Shown here: positions 8,586 through 18,124 of the stretch, in pieces
How positions within the stretch are numbered: the stretch's first letter is position 1
How the letters are laid out: each line of letters starts with the position of its first letter
DNA from: CAHJXF01 sp038254545
GTDB lineage: Bacteria > Pseudomonadota > Gammaproteobacteria > Burkholderiales > Burkholderiaceae_D
Length of the DNA stretch: 64,000 nucleotides
Reading direction: 5' to 3'
Assembly: GCA_038254545.1 (NCBI GenBank)
Contig: JBBSGB010000013.1
Span: 23,691-87,690, forward strand
Program-made: the position numbers and the translations under genes
Notes under the pieces: model-generated
Database searches by the model: none
What the model was told of the DNA's origin: nothing
What the model saw: the letters and a program-made list of their open reading frames with translations, nothing else

Positions 8586-9170
8586 TCAGGAGGCTGATCG
8601 GGATGCAAGACCGAATGCCGCCGGCGCGATATTACGCCATGCGCCCGGGGAGAGCCCGAGTTCGAACAGATCGATCGAACCGATCCCGACACGAATCAAG
8701 CGCAAGGTCGGATGTCCGATTGCCGCCGTCATCCGCCGCACCTGCCGGTTCTTTCCTTCCGCGATGCCGATCTCCAACCACGAGGTCGGGATATGTGCGC
8801 GCCACCGGATCGCCGGGACACGTTCTTCGATCGAAGGCTCGGATATCACTGCGACCGCGGCGGGCCGCGCGCGATAGCGGGAGTCGCCGCTGCCGATATC
8901 GACGCCGTTTGCCAGATATTCGAGTGACGCCGCCCCGGGAATTCCCTCGATCTGCACCCAGTAACGCTTGACGAATTGATTGCCCGGCGCCGCAATTGCG
9001 TGCTGGAACGCGCCCTCGTCGGTCAACAGCAGCAGCCCTTCGCTATCGAAATCGAGCCGTCCCGCGGGATAAACATCTCGAACGGGAATCAGGTCAGCCA
9101 GCGTGCGCTTCCCCTCGGCCGAAGTGAATTGCGACAGGACGCCATAGGGTTTGTTGAGCGCGATCAGCAT
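8586..9170 (-). CDS. RluE-like 23S rRNA pseudouridine synthase
   Basis: RsuA/RluB/E/F-family pseudouridine synthase that isomerises uridine in rRNA. The 194-residue product starts directly with LIALNKPYGVLSQF and so lacks the N-terminal S4 domain, as RluE does. The catalytic Asp40 lies in YPAGRLDFDSEGLLLLT, and the C-terminal signature is EGKNRQVRRMTAAIGHPTLRLIRVGIG. By family it most likely makes pseudouridine 2457 of 23S rRNA, but the exact target cannot be read from sequence alone. It is divergent from icd, about 200 bp away. Confidence 0.9.
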   Translation of the reverse strand: MLIALNKPYGVLSQFTSAEGKRTLADLIPVRDVYPAGRLDFDSEGLLLLTDEGAFQHAIAAPGNQFVKRYWVQIEGIPGAASLEYLANGVDIGSGDSRYRARPAAVAVISEPSIEERVPAIRWRAHIPTSWLEIGIAEGKNRQVRRMTAAIGHPTLRLIRVGIGSIDLFELGLSPGAWRNIAPAAFGLASRSAS

Positions 9171-9373
9171 GGCTTCGTAGCGGCGTCGGCTCGCGGGCGA
9201 TCAGCGTTTTGGGGCATAATTTCGGGCTTCGACTGCCGGTCGGACAGGTTTGCCTGGCCGCTTTCCCGCAAGTCTGCCCCCATTCCGGGTCTCATCAATC
9301 GAGTCTCTGCTTCGATGATGGCAGGACCAGCGGCATATCAGCGGGCTCAGTACGACTATTTCCGGAGACCTCC

Positions 9374-10627
<1,254 letters not shown>

Positions 10628-10651
10628 GAAGACGATCGGCAGGGCCCGACG

Positions 10652-10682
10652 AAAAAAAACCCGGCGAAGGCCGGGTTTTTCA
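10652..10682. terminator. Bidirectional terminator between icd and the cold-shock gene
   Basis: A GC-rich hairpin (CCCGGC / GCCGGG with a GAAG loop) is flanked by an A-run on the left and a T-run on the right. It can stop transcription from both icd and the convergent cold-shock gene. Confidence 0.88.
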
Positions 10683-10696
10683 ATGGGATCAGGGAA

Positions 10697-10903
10697 TCAC
10701 GAAGGTGCCTGAATATTGGACGCCTGCTTGCCTTTTGGGCCCTGCGTCACATCGAACTGGACTTTTTGTCCTTCTTTGAGCGTCTTGAATCCATTCATTT
10801 GGATTGCCGAGAAATGTGCGAAGAGATCTTCACCGCCGTCGTCCGGGGTGATGAAACCGAATCCCTTGGCGTCATTGAACCACTTGACTGTACCTGTTGC
10901 CAT
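10697..10903 (-). CDS. cspA: CspA-family cold-shock protein
   Basis: A 68-residue single cold-shock domain that binds single-stranded nucleic acid and acts as an RNA chaperone. RNP1 is KGFGFI (residues 13-18), RNP2 is DLFAHFSAI, and the usual MATGTVKWFN start and GPKGKQASNI end are present. It shares a bidirectional terminator with icd. The gap to clpS is long, in line with the long 5' leader typical of cspA genes, though no leader structure can be proven here. The name cspA is used in the family sense. Confidence 0.95.
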   Translation of the reverse strand: MATGTVKWFNDAKGFGFITPDDGGEDLFAHFSAIQMNGFKTLKEGQKVQFDVTQGPKGKQASNIQAPS

Positions 10904-11327
10904 GAAAACGATCTTTCAAAAAAGATGACGAACCTGAGCTTTGATTCCGAGCTTTGATTCAAAACGCGAACCGCTTTGCAATCCCGCTTTGCCCATACTA
11001 GGCAGCTCGCCCCTCCCACAACATTGATCCGCTCGTGTTTGGCGTGCAAGCCCGCAAATCCCACTCACGGCTAACCGGTACTAAGAAAACTTGACAACAA
11101 ACACCGGGACATTCTTTGAGTTTGGCCGAACAAAGTCAAGTACCGGAAACCATGACGGCGGGAAGCGGCGCCGGCTGTTGCCAGAGTCGCAAAAAGCCGT
11201 CGATGTCTTGATGACGATGCGGCGACCAAGAGTAAACTCGACTCGTCAGGCGGGCACGTCTGTTCGGGGCGCCAGTTGCGCGCAGCTTGCGTTCCGGATC
11301 CGCGATCCCATCTGAGGCGTACAAGTT
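10904..11327. other. Divergent intergenic region cspA / clpS
   Basis: About 420 bp without a convincing coding sequence. It is likely to hold the cold-shock gene leader and promoter on the minus strand and the clpSA promoter on the plus strand. A TTGACA hexamer occurs at 11091-11096 but has no good -10 partner. Short frames here lack ribosome sites and family matches. Confidence 0.5.
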
Positions 11328-11669
11328 GTGGGCATTAGAATTGCATCGATGGCTGAGCCCTACGGTCCTGAACAAAATCCGACGACGGTACTCGAACGCG
11401 AAGAACAGCGGGTCGAGCCTCCACCGATTTTTCAGGTCGTGCTTCTCAACGACGACTACACGCCGATGGAGTTCGTGGTGATGGTGTTGCAGCAATTCTT
11501 CGGAAAGGATGCCGACCAGGCCTTCCAGATCATGTGGAAGGTGCATATCGAAGGCAAGGGCGTCTGTGGCGTGTATCCGCGTGATATCGCTGCGACGAAG
11601 GTGGATCAGGTCATCGAATTTTCACGGCAGCATCAGCACCCGCTGCAGTGCGTGATGGAGGAAGCATGA
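11328..11669 (+). CDS. clpS: ATP-dependent Clp protease adaptor ClpS
   Basis: Adaptor that delivers N-end-rule substrates to ClpA. The core VVLLNDDYTPMEFVVMVL forms the N-degron pocket. AFQIMWKVHIEGKGVCGVY and the closing DIAATKVDQV contact ClpA and complete the fold. Length is 106-113 residues. The start is ambiguous: GTG 11328 has TGAGG ten bases upstream, while ATG 11349 gives the more typical MAEP opening without a visible ribosome site. Its stop overlaps the clpA start (ATGA), as in the standard clpS-clpA operon. Confidence 0.95.
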   Translation: MGIRIASMAEPYGPEQNPTTVLEREEQRVEPPPIFQVVLLNDDYTPMEFVVMVLQQFFGKDADQAFQIMWKVHIEGKGVCGVYPRDIAATKVDQVIEFSRQHQHPLQCVMEEA

Positions 11670-13966
11670 TCGCGCAGGAATTGGAAGTCAGCTTGCACAT
11701 GGCGTTCGTCGAAGCCCGGCAAGCGCGGCACGAGTTCATCACCGTCGAGCACCTGCTTCTTGCGCTGCTCGACAACCCCACTGCTGCGGCGGTGTTGCGC
11801 GCATGCGCGGCCAATATCGAGGATTTGCGTAAGAATCTGACAAATTTCATCAACGACAACACGCCGGTGGTGTCGGGAACCGACGAGATCGACACCCAGC
11901 CCACGCTGGGATTCCAGCGCGTCATCCAGCGCGCGATGATGCATGTCCAGTCCACCGCCAACAGCAAGAAGGAAGTGACCGGGGCGAACGTGATCGTCGC
12001 CATCTTCGGCGAGAAGGATTCGCACGCGGTGTATTACCTGCATCAGCAGGGCATCACGCGTCTGGACGTCGTCAACTACATTTCACACGGCATCACCAAG
12101 AATCCCGCGCAGCAGGGTGCGGGTTCGGAAGCCGACAACGAAGAGCGCGAAGGCGACAAGGAACAACGCCAGACCGCGCTTGACCAGTTCACGCAAAACC
12201 TCAACGCGCTCGCGATGCAAGGCAAGATTGATCCGCTGATCGGTCGCGAAGCCGAAGTCGAGCGCGTCATCCAGGTGCTGTGCCGTCGCCGCAAGAACAA
12301 TCCGCTGCTGGTCGGCGAGGCCGGTGTCGGCAAGACCGCGATCGCCGAAGGCCTGGCGTGGCGCATCACGCAGAAGGAAGTGCCGGAGATCCTAGAGAGC
12401 TCCGAAGTCTATGCGCTCGACATGGGATCGCTGCTTGCGGGCACCAAGTACCGCGGCGACTTCGAGCAACGCCTCAAGGCGGTGCTAAAGCAGTTGAAGG
12501 ACAACGTCAATGCGATCCTCTTCATCGATGAGATACACACGCTGATCGGCGCCGGCTCGGCTTCGGGCGGAACGCTCGATGCGTCCAACCTCTTGAAGCC
12601 CGCGCTTTCTTCCGGGCAGATGAAGTGCATCGGCGCGACCACCTACAACGAGTATCGCGGCATCTTCGAGAAGGACCACGCGCTGTCGCGGCGCTTCCAG
12701 AAGATCGACGTCAACGAGCCGTCGGTCGAGCAGACCGTGCAGATCCTGCGGGGCCTGAAGTCGCGCTTCGAAGAGCATCACGGCGTGAAGTATTCGGCAA
12801 CCGCGTTGACGACTGCCGCGGAGTTGGCTGCGCGCTTCATCAACGACAGGCATCTCCCCGACAAGGCGATCGACGTGATCGACGAAGCGGGTGCTGCGCA
12901 ACGCATCCTGCCGGTGGGCAAGCGCAAGAAGACCATCGGCAAGTCCGAGATCGAAGAGATCATCGCGAAGATCGCGCGCATCCCTCCGCAGAACGTGTCG
13001 TCGGACGACCGCAGCAAGCTCGCGACCATCGAACGCGATCTCAAGAACGTCGTATTCGGCCAGGACCCCGCGATCGAAGCGCTGGCCGCGTCGATCAAGA
13101 TGGCGCGCTCGGGCCTGGGCAAGCCCGAGAAGCCGATCGGCGCCTTCCTGTTCTCGGGCCCGACCGGCGTTGGCAAGACCGAGGTCGCCAAGCAGCTCGC
13201 GTTCATCCTCGGTATCGACCTGATCCGCTTCGACATGTCCGAATACATGGAGCGGCACGCGGTATCGCGCCTGATCGGCGCGCCTCCCGGATACGTGGGA
13301 TTCGATCAGGGTGGTCTCTTGACCGAAGCGATCTCCAAGAAGCCGCACGCGGTGCTGCTGCTCGACGAAATCGAGAAGGCGCATCCCGACGTATTCAACA
13401 TCCTCCTGCAGGTGATGGACCACGGCACGCTGACCGACAACAACGGCCGCAAGGCGGACTTCCGCAACGTCATCATCGTGATGACGACCAATGCGGGCGC
13501 CGAGTCGTTGCAGCGCCGCTCTATCGGCTTTACCGACAGCAAGGAGTCGGGCGACGAGATGGTCGACATCAAGCGCATGTTCACGCCCGAGTTCCGCAAC
13601 CGGCTCGACGCGACCATCAGCTTCAAGGCGCTCGACGAAGAGGTCATCCTTCGCGTGGTCGACAAGTTCCTCATGCAGCTCGAGGAGCAATTGCACGAGA
13701 AGAAGGTCGACATCGTGTTCGACGATGCGCTTCGCACCTATCTTGCGAAGAAGGGCTTCGATCCGATGATGGGTGCGCGCCCGATGGCTCGCCTGATTCA
13801 GGACATGATCCGTCGCGCACTGGCCGACGAGCTGCTGTTCGGTCGGCTGGTCAATGGCGGCAAGGTCACCGTGGAGCTCGACGACGAGAACAAGATCCGC
13901 CTGATCTTTCCGGAGAACGGTGGCGCGCACAAGCCGCCAGCAGAGGTCGAGGAACTCGACGCCTGA
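11666..13966 (+). CDS. clpA: ATP-dependent Clp protease ATP-binding subunit ClpA
   Basis: Hexameric AAA+ unfoldase that feeds proteins to ClpP (not in this window). The 766-residue product has the N-terminal double Clp repeat (to about residue 145, the ClpS-binding domain). AAA-1 has Walker A GEAGVGKT near 217-224 and Walker B LFIDEIH. AAA-2 has GPTGVGKT near 498-505 and LLLDEIEKAH. The IGF tripeptide near residue 617 (RRSIGFTDS) is the ClpP-docking loop. ATG 11666 overlaps the clpS stop by 4 bp. A terminator follows at once. Confidence 0.98.
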   Translation: MIAQELEVSLHMAFVEARQARHEFITVEHLLLALLDNPTAAAVLRACAANIEDLRKNLTNFINDNTPVVSGTDEIDTQPTLGFQRVIQRAMMHVQSTANSKKEVTGANVIVAIFGEKDSHAVYYLHQQGITRLDVVNYISHGITKNPAQQGAGSEADNEEREGDKEQRQTALDQFTQNLNALAMQGKIDPLIGREAEVERVIQVLCRRRKNNPLLVGEAGVGKTAIAEGLAWRITQKEVPEILESSEVYALDMGSLLAGTKYRGDFEQRLKAVLKQLKDNVNAILFIDEIHTLIGAGSASGGTLDASNLLKPALSSGQMKCIGATTYNEYRGIFEKDHALSRRFQKIDVNEPSVEQTVQILRGLKSRFEEHHGVKYSATALTTAAELAARFINDRHLPDKAIDVIDEAGAAQRILPVGKRKKTIGKSEIEEIIAKIARIPPQNVSSDDRSKLATIERDLKNVVFGQDPAIEALAASIKMARSGLGKPEKPIGAFLFSGPTGVGKTEVAKQLAFILGIDLIRFDMSEYMERHAVSRLIGAPPGYVGFDQGGLLTEAISKKPHAVLLLDEIEKAHPDVFNILLQVMDHGTLTDNNGRKADFRNVIIVMTTNAGAESLQRRSIGFTDSKESGDEMVDIKRMFTPEFRNRLDATISFKALDEEVILRVVDKFLMQLEEQLHEKKVDIVFDDALRTYLAKKGFDPMMGARPMARLIQDMIRRALADELLFGRLVNGGKVTVELDDENKIRLIFPENGGAHKPPAEVEELDA

Positions 13967-13995
13967 CGTGCTTCGATTTTTCGTTGAACCCCAGC

Positions 13996-14024
13996 AAAAA
14001 ACCCGCCGACCCGGCGGGTTTTTT
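13996..14024. terminator. Bidirectional terminator after clpA
   Basis: Stem CCCGCCG / CGGCGGG with a short loop, flanked by A-run and T-run. It serves clpA and the convergent epimerase gene, whose stop touches it. Confidence 0.87.
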
Positions 14025-14976
14025 ATCGCTTCCGCGAGGAAGCGGCTTCCAGGCCCTCGCGCACCGTCGGGTAGCTCAGCCGCATGCCAAGCTCGTTCTT
14101 GATGCGCGCGTTCGAGAGTCGTCGCGACTCGCGCATGAAGCTCAGCAAGTTCGGCGCGACCCGTGCCGCGATCGCGTCGCGCGATAGGCGCTCGGGTCGC
14201 TGCATGCCATGCGCATCGGCGACCTGGTCGAACCAGTCGCCCATCCGCATCGCGCTGTCATCGACCGCGTGATAGACCCGCTGCGCGGCGCCGCGATGAA
14301 TGGCGAGGACGATCAGTCGCGCCAGATCATCGGCATGGATGTGGTTGGTGAATACGTCGTCGGCTTCGCGAAGCACGGGCGTACCCGCCGCGATGCGCGC
14401 AGTCGGCAGACGATTGCCCGCATAGATGCCGGGCACGCGAAGGATCGCGAGCCGCGTGCCGCTGCTGCGTGCCCATGCGCGCAGCCGTTGCTCGGCATCG
14501 ACACGCCGCTTCGCCCGATCGGTCTGCGGCTCCACCGTACGCGTCTCATCGATGTGCGCGCCACTGCAGTCGCCATAGACACCGCTGGTGCTCACATAGA
14601 TCAGCGTGGCTGTCCCGTGCAGCAGCGGCAGCAAGGCGCGCGTTCGCGTGTCGATGTTTCCGTGCGAAGGCGGTGGCGCGAGATGAACGACGATGCGTGC
14701 GAGGCTGCCCAGGCGATGCAACGAGCGCGGCTGATCGAGGTCCGCAACGACAGGCAAGGCGCCGGCGCGGCGCAACTCGGTCACGCGCTCGCGCGTATGC
14801 GTCAATGCCACAACACGATAGCGATCGTGCAAGCGTTGCACGACGCGCAGGCCCACATCGCCACAACCAACCACTAGAATGCAAGGTCCCGCAAAGCGGC
14901 CTGTGCGAGAGTCCCGCGCGCTATCGTCGCCTTGCGAAGCGGCCGCATCGGATCGATCAAGCGTCGGATCAAACAT
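14023..14976 (-). CDS. NAD(P)-dependent epimerase/dehydratase family protein (YeeZ-like)
   Basis: Extended short-chain dehydrogenase of 317 residues. The Rossmann motif GCGDVG lies at residues 37-42, after about 30 N-terminal residues rich in Asp/Ser/Ala that look like an unstructured extension. LIYVSTSGVYGD is the SDR active-site strand, and YVSTSGVYG resembles the YeeZ/NAD-epimerase group. The substrate is unknown; these proteins are often annotated as nucleoside-diphosphate-sugar epimerases. It diverges from the ferredoxin-type reductase with only about 10 bp between the two starts, so the promoters must overlap the coding regions. Confidence 0.85.
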   Translation of the reverse strand: MFDPTLDRSDAAASQGDDSARDSRTGRFAGPCILVVGCGDVGLRVVQRLHDRYRVVALTHTRERVTELRRAGALPVVADLDQPRSLHRLGSLARIVVHLAPPPSHGNIDTRTRALLPLLHGTATLIYVSTSGVYGDCSGAHIDETRTVEPQTDRAKRRVDAEQRLRAWARSSGTRLAILRVPGIYAGNRLPTARIAAGTPVLREADDVFTNHIHADDLARLIVLAIHRGAAQRVYHAVDDSAMRMGDWFDQVADAHGMQRPERLSRDAIAARVAPNLLSFMRESRRLSNARIKNELGMRLSYPTVREGLEAASSRKR

Positions 14977-14986
14977 CAGAATCAGT

Positions 14987-16030
14987 ATGACATTCTCAAT
15001 AGCGGTCCAACCCAGCGGCCATGAGTTCGAAGTCGGCGACGACGAAACCGTACTCGCGGCCGCGATGCGCTCGGGCGTGGGTCTGGCCTACGGATGCAGG
15101 AACGGCGCATGCGGCACCTGCAAGGGTCGCATCGTCGAAGGGCGAGTCCGTCACGACCCTCATCAGGCGAGCGCCTTGTCGGCCGACGAGGAGGCACGCG
15201 GCTTCGCGCTCTTCTGCAGCGCGCATCCCGAAAGCGACCTCATCATCGAAGCGCGCGAAGTGCGCGGCATCGGCGACATTCCCATCAAGAAACTGCCTGC
15301 ACGCGTGGCTAGCCTGGCGCGCGTCGCGCCCGACGTCACTGTCCTGCGCCTGCAACTGCCCGCCTCCGAACGTCTTCAGTATCTGCCTGGCCAGTACATC
15401 GAGATCATCATGAAGGACGGCCGACGTCGCAGTTATTCGATGGCGGGTGCGCCCGAGACCGCCGATCAACTCGAGCTGCACATCCGGCACACGCCCGGCG
15501 GCGCGTTCAGCGATCACGTATTCGGAGCGGCAGCGACGCAGATGAAAGAGCGCGACATCCTCCGCTTTGAAGGCCCGTTCGGATCCTTCTTCCTGCGCGA
15601 CGACAGCTCCAGGCCGATCGTGCTGGTTGCGAGCGGCACAGGCTTCGCTCCGATCAAGGCGATTATCGAACACGCAGTATTGAAAGCGATCGACCTGCCG
15701 ATGACCTTGTACTGGGGCGGCCGCCGCCCGCACGATCTCTATCAGGATGAAATTGTGCGCGGCTGGGAGAGCACGTTGCCATCGTTTCGCTACATCCCGG
15801 TCGTGTCCGACGCGCTTGCCGAAGACGCATGGAGCGGCCGAACCGGCTTCGTGCATCGCGCGGTGATGGAGGATTTCAGCGACCTTTCAGGGCATCAGGT
15901 CTATGCCTGCGGCGCGCCGGTGGTGGTCGATGCCGCCCGTCGCGATCTCATCGGCGGCTGCGGGTTGCCTATAGACGAGTTCTATGCGGACGCGTTCACC
16001 ACCGAAGCGGACCTGGCGGTAAAAATCTGA
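14987..16030 (+). CDS. CDP-6-deoxy-delta-3,4-glucoseen reductase-like ferredoxin/FAD/NAD(P)H reductase
   Basis: A 347-residue electron-transfer protein. An N-terminal plant-type [2Fe-2S] ferredoxin domain has Cys37, Cys42, Cys45 and Cys77 (GCRNGACGTC then LFCSAHP). The FAD-binding ferredoxin-reductase domain carries RSYSMAG, and a NAD-binding domain carries VASGTGFAPIKAI. The arrangement is that of CDP-glucoseen reductase and oxygenase reductases; betaproteobacteria commonly carry one copy without sugar-nucleotide genes nearby. The partner is unknown here. It ends within 20 bp of the S9 peptidase gene and may be cotranscribed with it. Confidence 0.9.
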   Translation: MTFSIAVQPSGHEFEVGDDETVLAAAMRSGVGLAYGCRNGACGTCKGRIVEGRVRHDPHQASALSADEEARGFALFCSAHPESDLIIEAREVRGIGDIPIKKLPARVASLARVAPDVTVLRLQLPASERLQYLPGQYIEIIMKDGRRRSYSMAGAPETADQLELHIRHTPGGAFSDHVFGAAATQMKERDILRFEGPFGSFFLRDDSSRPIVLVASGTGFAPIKAIIEHAVLKAIDLPMTLYWGGRRPHDLYQDEIVRGWESTLPSFRYIPVVSDALAEDAWSGRTGFVHRAVMEDFSDLSGHQVYACGAPVVVDAARRDLIGGCGLPIDEFYADAFTTEADLAVKI

Positions 16031-16047
16031 TGGGCGGATGTCGAATC

Positions 16048-18063
16048 ATGAAGAAAAAATCTGTGCATTTGTTCGGCGCTTTGCTGGCCTTGGTGCTGTC
16101 AACCGCAACCTTGGCACAGAGCCCTGCGCCCGCGACGACGACATCGACCGACGTGTCGCGCCTTCCTCCCGAGGTGTTCCTCGCGCGTCCCAAGTACCGT
16201 GACATGCAGGTTTCGCCCGACGGGAAGTTTCTCGCCGCGGTCGTGCCGCTCAATGAGCGCGGCAATCTCGCCTTGATCGATCTCGAGAAGGGAACGGCAA
16301 AAATGCTGACGGGCATGAAGAGCCACGACGTCGGCGACTATTCGTGGATCGGCGATCGCCTGCTCGAAGTCAAGGCATGGGACATGACCGAGGCGAGCGG
16401 GGTGGGGCAGAGGGGAGAACATGTCCTGGTCGATACCGATGGCAACCTCGTTCGCGACATGCAGACCAGCGGCCCGCGCGGTGCTTCCACGATCATCGAG
16501 ATTCTCGATCGCGCCGGCTACGACCTGGTCGTCGTGAATCACGATCGGACCGTCGACGGGCTCGACGCCTATCGCTACAACCCGAAGACGTCCGAGAAGA
16601 GCCTGCTCACCTTTCAGTCTCCCGGGTTCGTCAAGCAATTCGTCCCCGATCACGATGGCCAGGTGCGCGTCGCCGTATCGGTGCCATACGGCGGCAAGAC
16701 GGCGTCGCTCTGGTATCGAAAATCGAATGAGAGTGAATGGAAGAAGCTGCGCGAAACCGCAATCGATCGAATCGAAATTCAGCCGATCGCATTCGCTTTC
16801 GACAACGCAACCCTTTACGTCTATGCGCGCTCACGAGCCGAAGGGGGACGCCGTGGCGTTTACGAGTTCGATCCGGAAACCAACCTGCTCGGCAAGGAAG
16901 TCTTCAGGAGCAAAGAATTCGATGCGGGAAGATTGATCTTCGATCGCATGCAGAAAAAACTGGTTGGCATCGCGGATGGCTCGCGCGATGGCGTGAAATG
17001 GATCGATCCTGAATTCGATCGTCTCCAACAATCGATCAATGCGGCGCTTCCTGGAGCGCGCAACCGGATCGGTTGGGGCGACTACGACACCGACCACATC
17101 CTCGTCGTCACGGATTCCGAGACGCGGGCGCCGATCTTCTCGATCCTCGATCGAAAGAATCTCAAGCTCGACGAAGTCGCGGTCGCATTTCCGCAGTTGA
17201 CCAACGTGCCGCTGGCGCCGCGCAAGCGCGTCAACTATTCCGCGCGTGACGGACTGAACATCCCCGCTTACCTGACCATACCGAGGGGCGCGGGCAAGAA
17301 CCTTCCGCTGGTGATCGATATTCATGGCGGTCCGTTCGTGGGCGGCGGACAGTTTGGATACGACGGCCGCGCGCAATTCTTCGCGTCGCGCGGATACGCA
17401 GTGCTTCAACCCGACTTCAGGGGCACGCGTGGCTATGGCGAAGCGTTCTACCGGGCGGGTTGGCGCCAATGGGGGCTCGCGATGCAGGACGACGTGACCG
17501 ACGGCGCGAAGTGGCTGATCGAAAACGGTGCCGTCGATCCCGATCGCGTCTGTCTCTTTGGCGGCAGCTACGGGGGCTACGCAACGCTGTGGGGACTCGA
17601 AAAGGAACCCGACATGTTCAGGTGCGGCGTCGCATACATCGCCGTCTCCGATCTCGAATTGCTGTTTACCGCGAGTTGGTCCGACACCAATCAGATGGAC
17701 AGGGACGGAAGCATCAGGGAGTGGCAGATCAGACACATCGGAGACCCTGACAAGGACAAGGAAAAGCTGCGCGTGGTGTCGCCCCTATACCACGCCGATC
17801 GCATCAAGGCGCCCTTGCTGCTTGCTTACGGCGCATCGGACAGGCGGGTACCGATGACCCACGGCAACCAGATGCGCAGCGCCTTGGACAAGTACAACAA
17901 ATCCTACGAATGGGTCGTATATCCCGACGAGGGCCACGGATTCAACAAGGACGAGCACAAGTACGATTTCTATCGACGCGTCGATGCATTCCTGGCGAAG
18001 CATCTCGCGCCGAGGACGAAGACGGCTTCGGTTTCGGCAGCGCCACCCGCCACATCGCAGTGA
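16048..18063 (+). CDS. Secreted S9-family (prolyl oligopeptidase-type) peptidase, copy 1
   Basis: A 671-residue serine peptidase with a signal peptide (MKKKSVHLFGALLALVLSTA, cleavage near TLAQS). The middle is a beta-propeller-type gating region and the C-terminus an alpha/beta-hydrolase catalytic domain. The predicted triad is Ser507 in GGSYGGYATLWG, Asp598 in GASDRRVP and His630 in EGHGFNK. ATG 16048 is preferred over ATG 16030 because it gives the cleaner signal peptide. It should cut peptides or acyl-peptides in the periplasm. It is followed 61 bp later by a close paralogue. Confidence 0.92.
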   Translation: MKKKSVHLFGALLALVLSTATLAQSPAPATTTSTDVSRLPPEVFLARPKYRDMQVSPDGKFLAAVVPLNERGNLALIDLEKGTAKMLTGMKSHDVGDYSWIGDRLLEVKAWDMTEASGVGQRGEHVLVDTDGNLVRDMQTSGPRGASTIIEILDRAGYDLVVVNHDRTVDGLDAYRYNPKTSEKSLLTFQSPGFVKQFVPDHDGQVRVAVSVPYGGKTASLWYRKSNESEWKKLRETAIDRIEIQPIAFAFDNATLYVYARSRAEGGRRGVYEFDPETNLLGKEVFRSKEFDAGRLIFDRMQKKLVGIADGSRDGVKWIDPEFDRLQQSINAALPGARNRIGWGDYDTDHILVVTDSETRAPIFSILDRKNLKLDEVAVAFPQLTNVPLAPRKRVNYSARDGLNIPAYLTIPRGAGKNLPLVIDIHGGPFVGGGQFGYDGRAQFFASRGYAVLQPDFRGTRGYGEAFYRAGWRQWGLAMQDDVTDGAKWLIENGAVDPDRVCLFGGSYGGYATLWGLEKEPDMFRCGVAYIAVSDLELLFTASWSDTNQMDRDGSIREWQIRHIGDPDKDKEKLRVVSPLYHADRIKAPLLLAYGASDRRVPMTHGNQMRSALDKYNKSYEWVVYPDEGHGFNKDEHKYDFYRRVDAFLAKHLAPRTKTASVSAAPPATSQ

Positions 18064-18124
18064 GCAGCGGCGCACGCCAATAAAAATCCATGCGGCCGAT
18101 GAGGCCGATCTTCGGGGGAAGTCG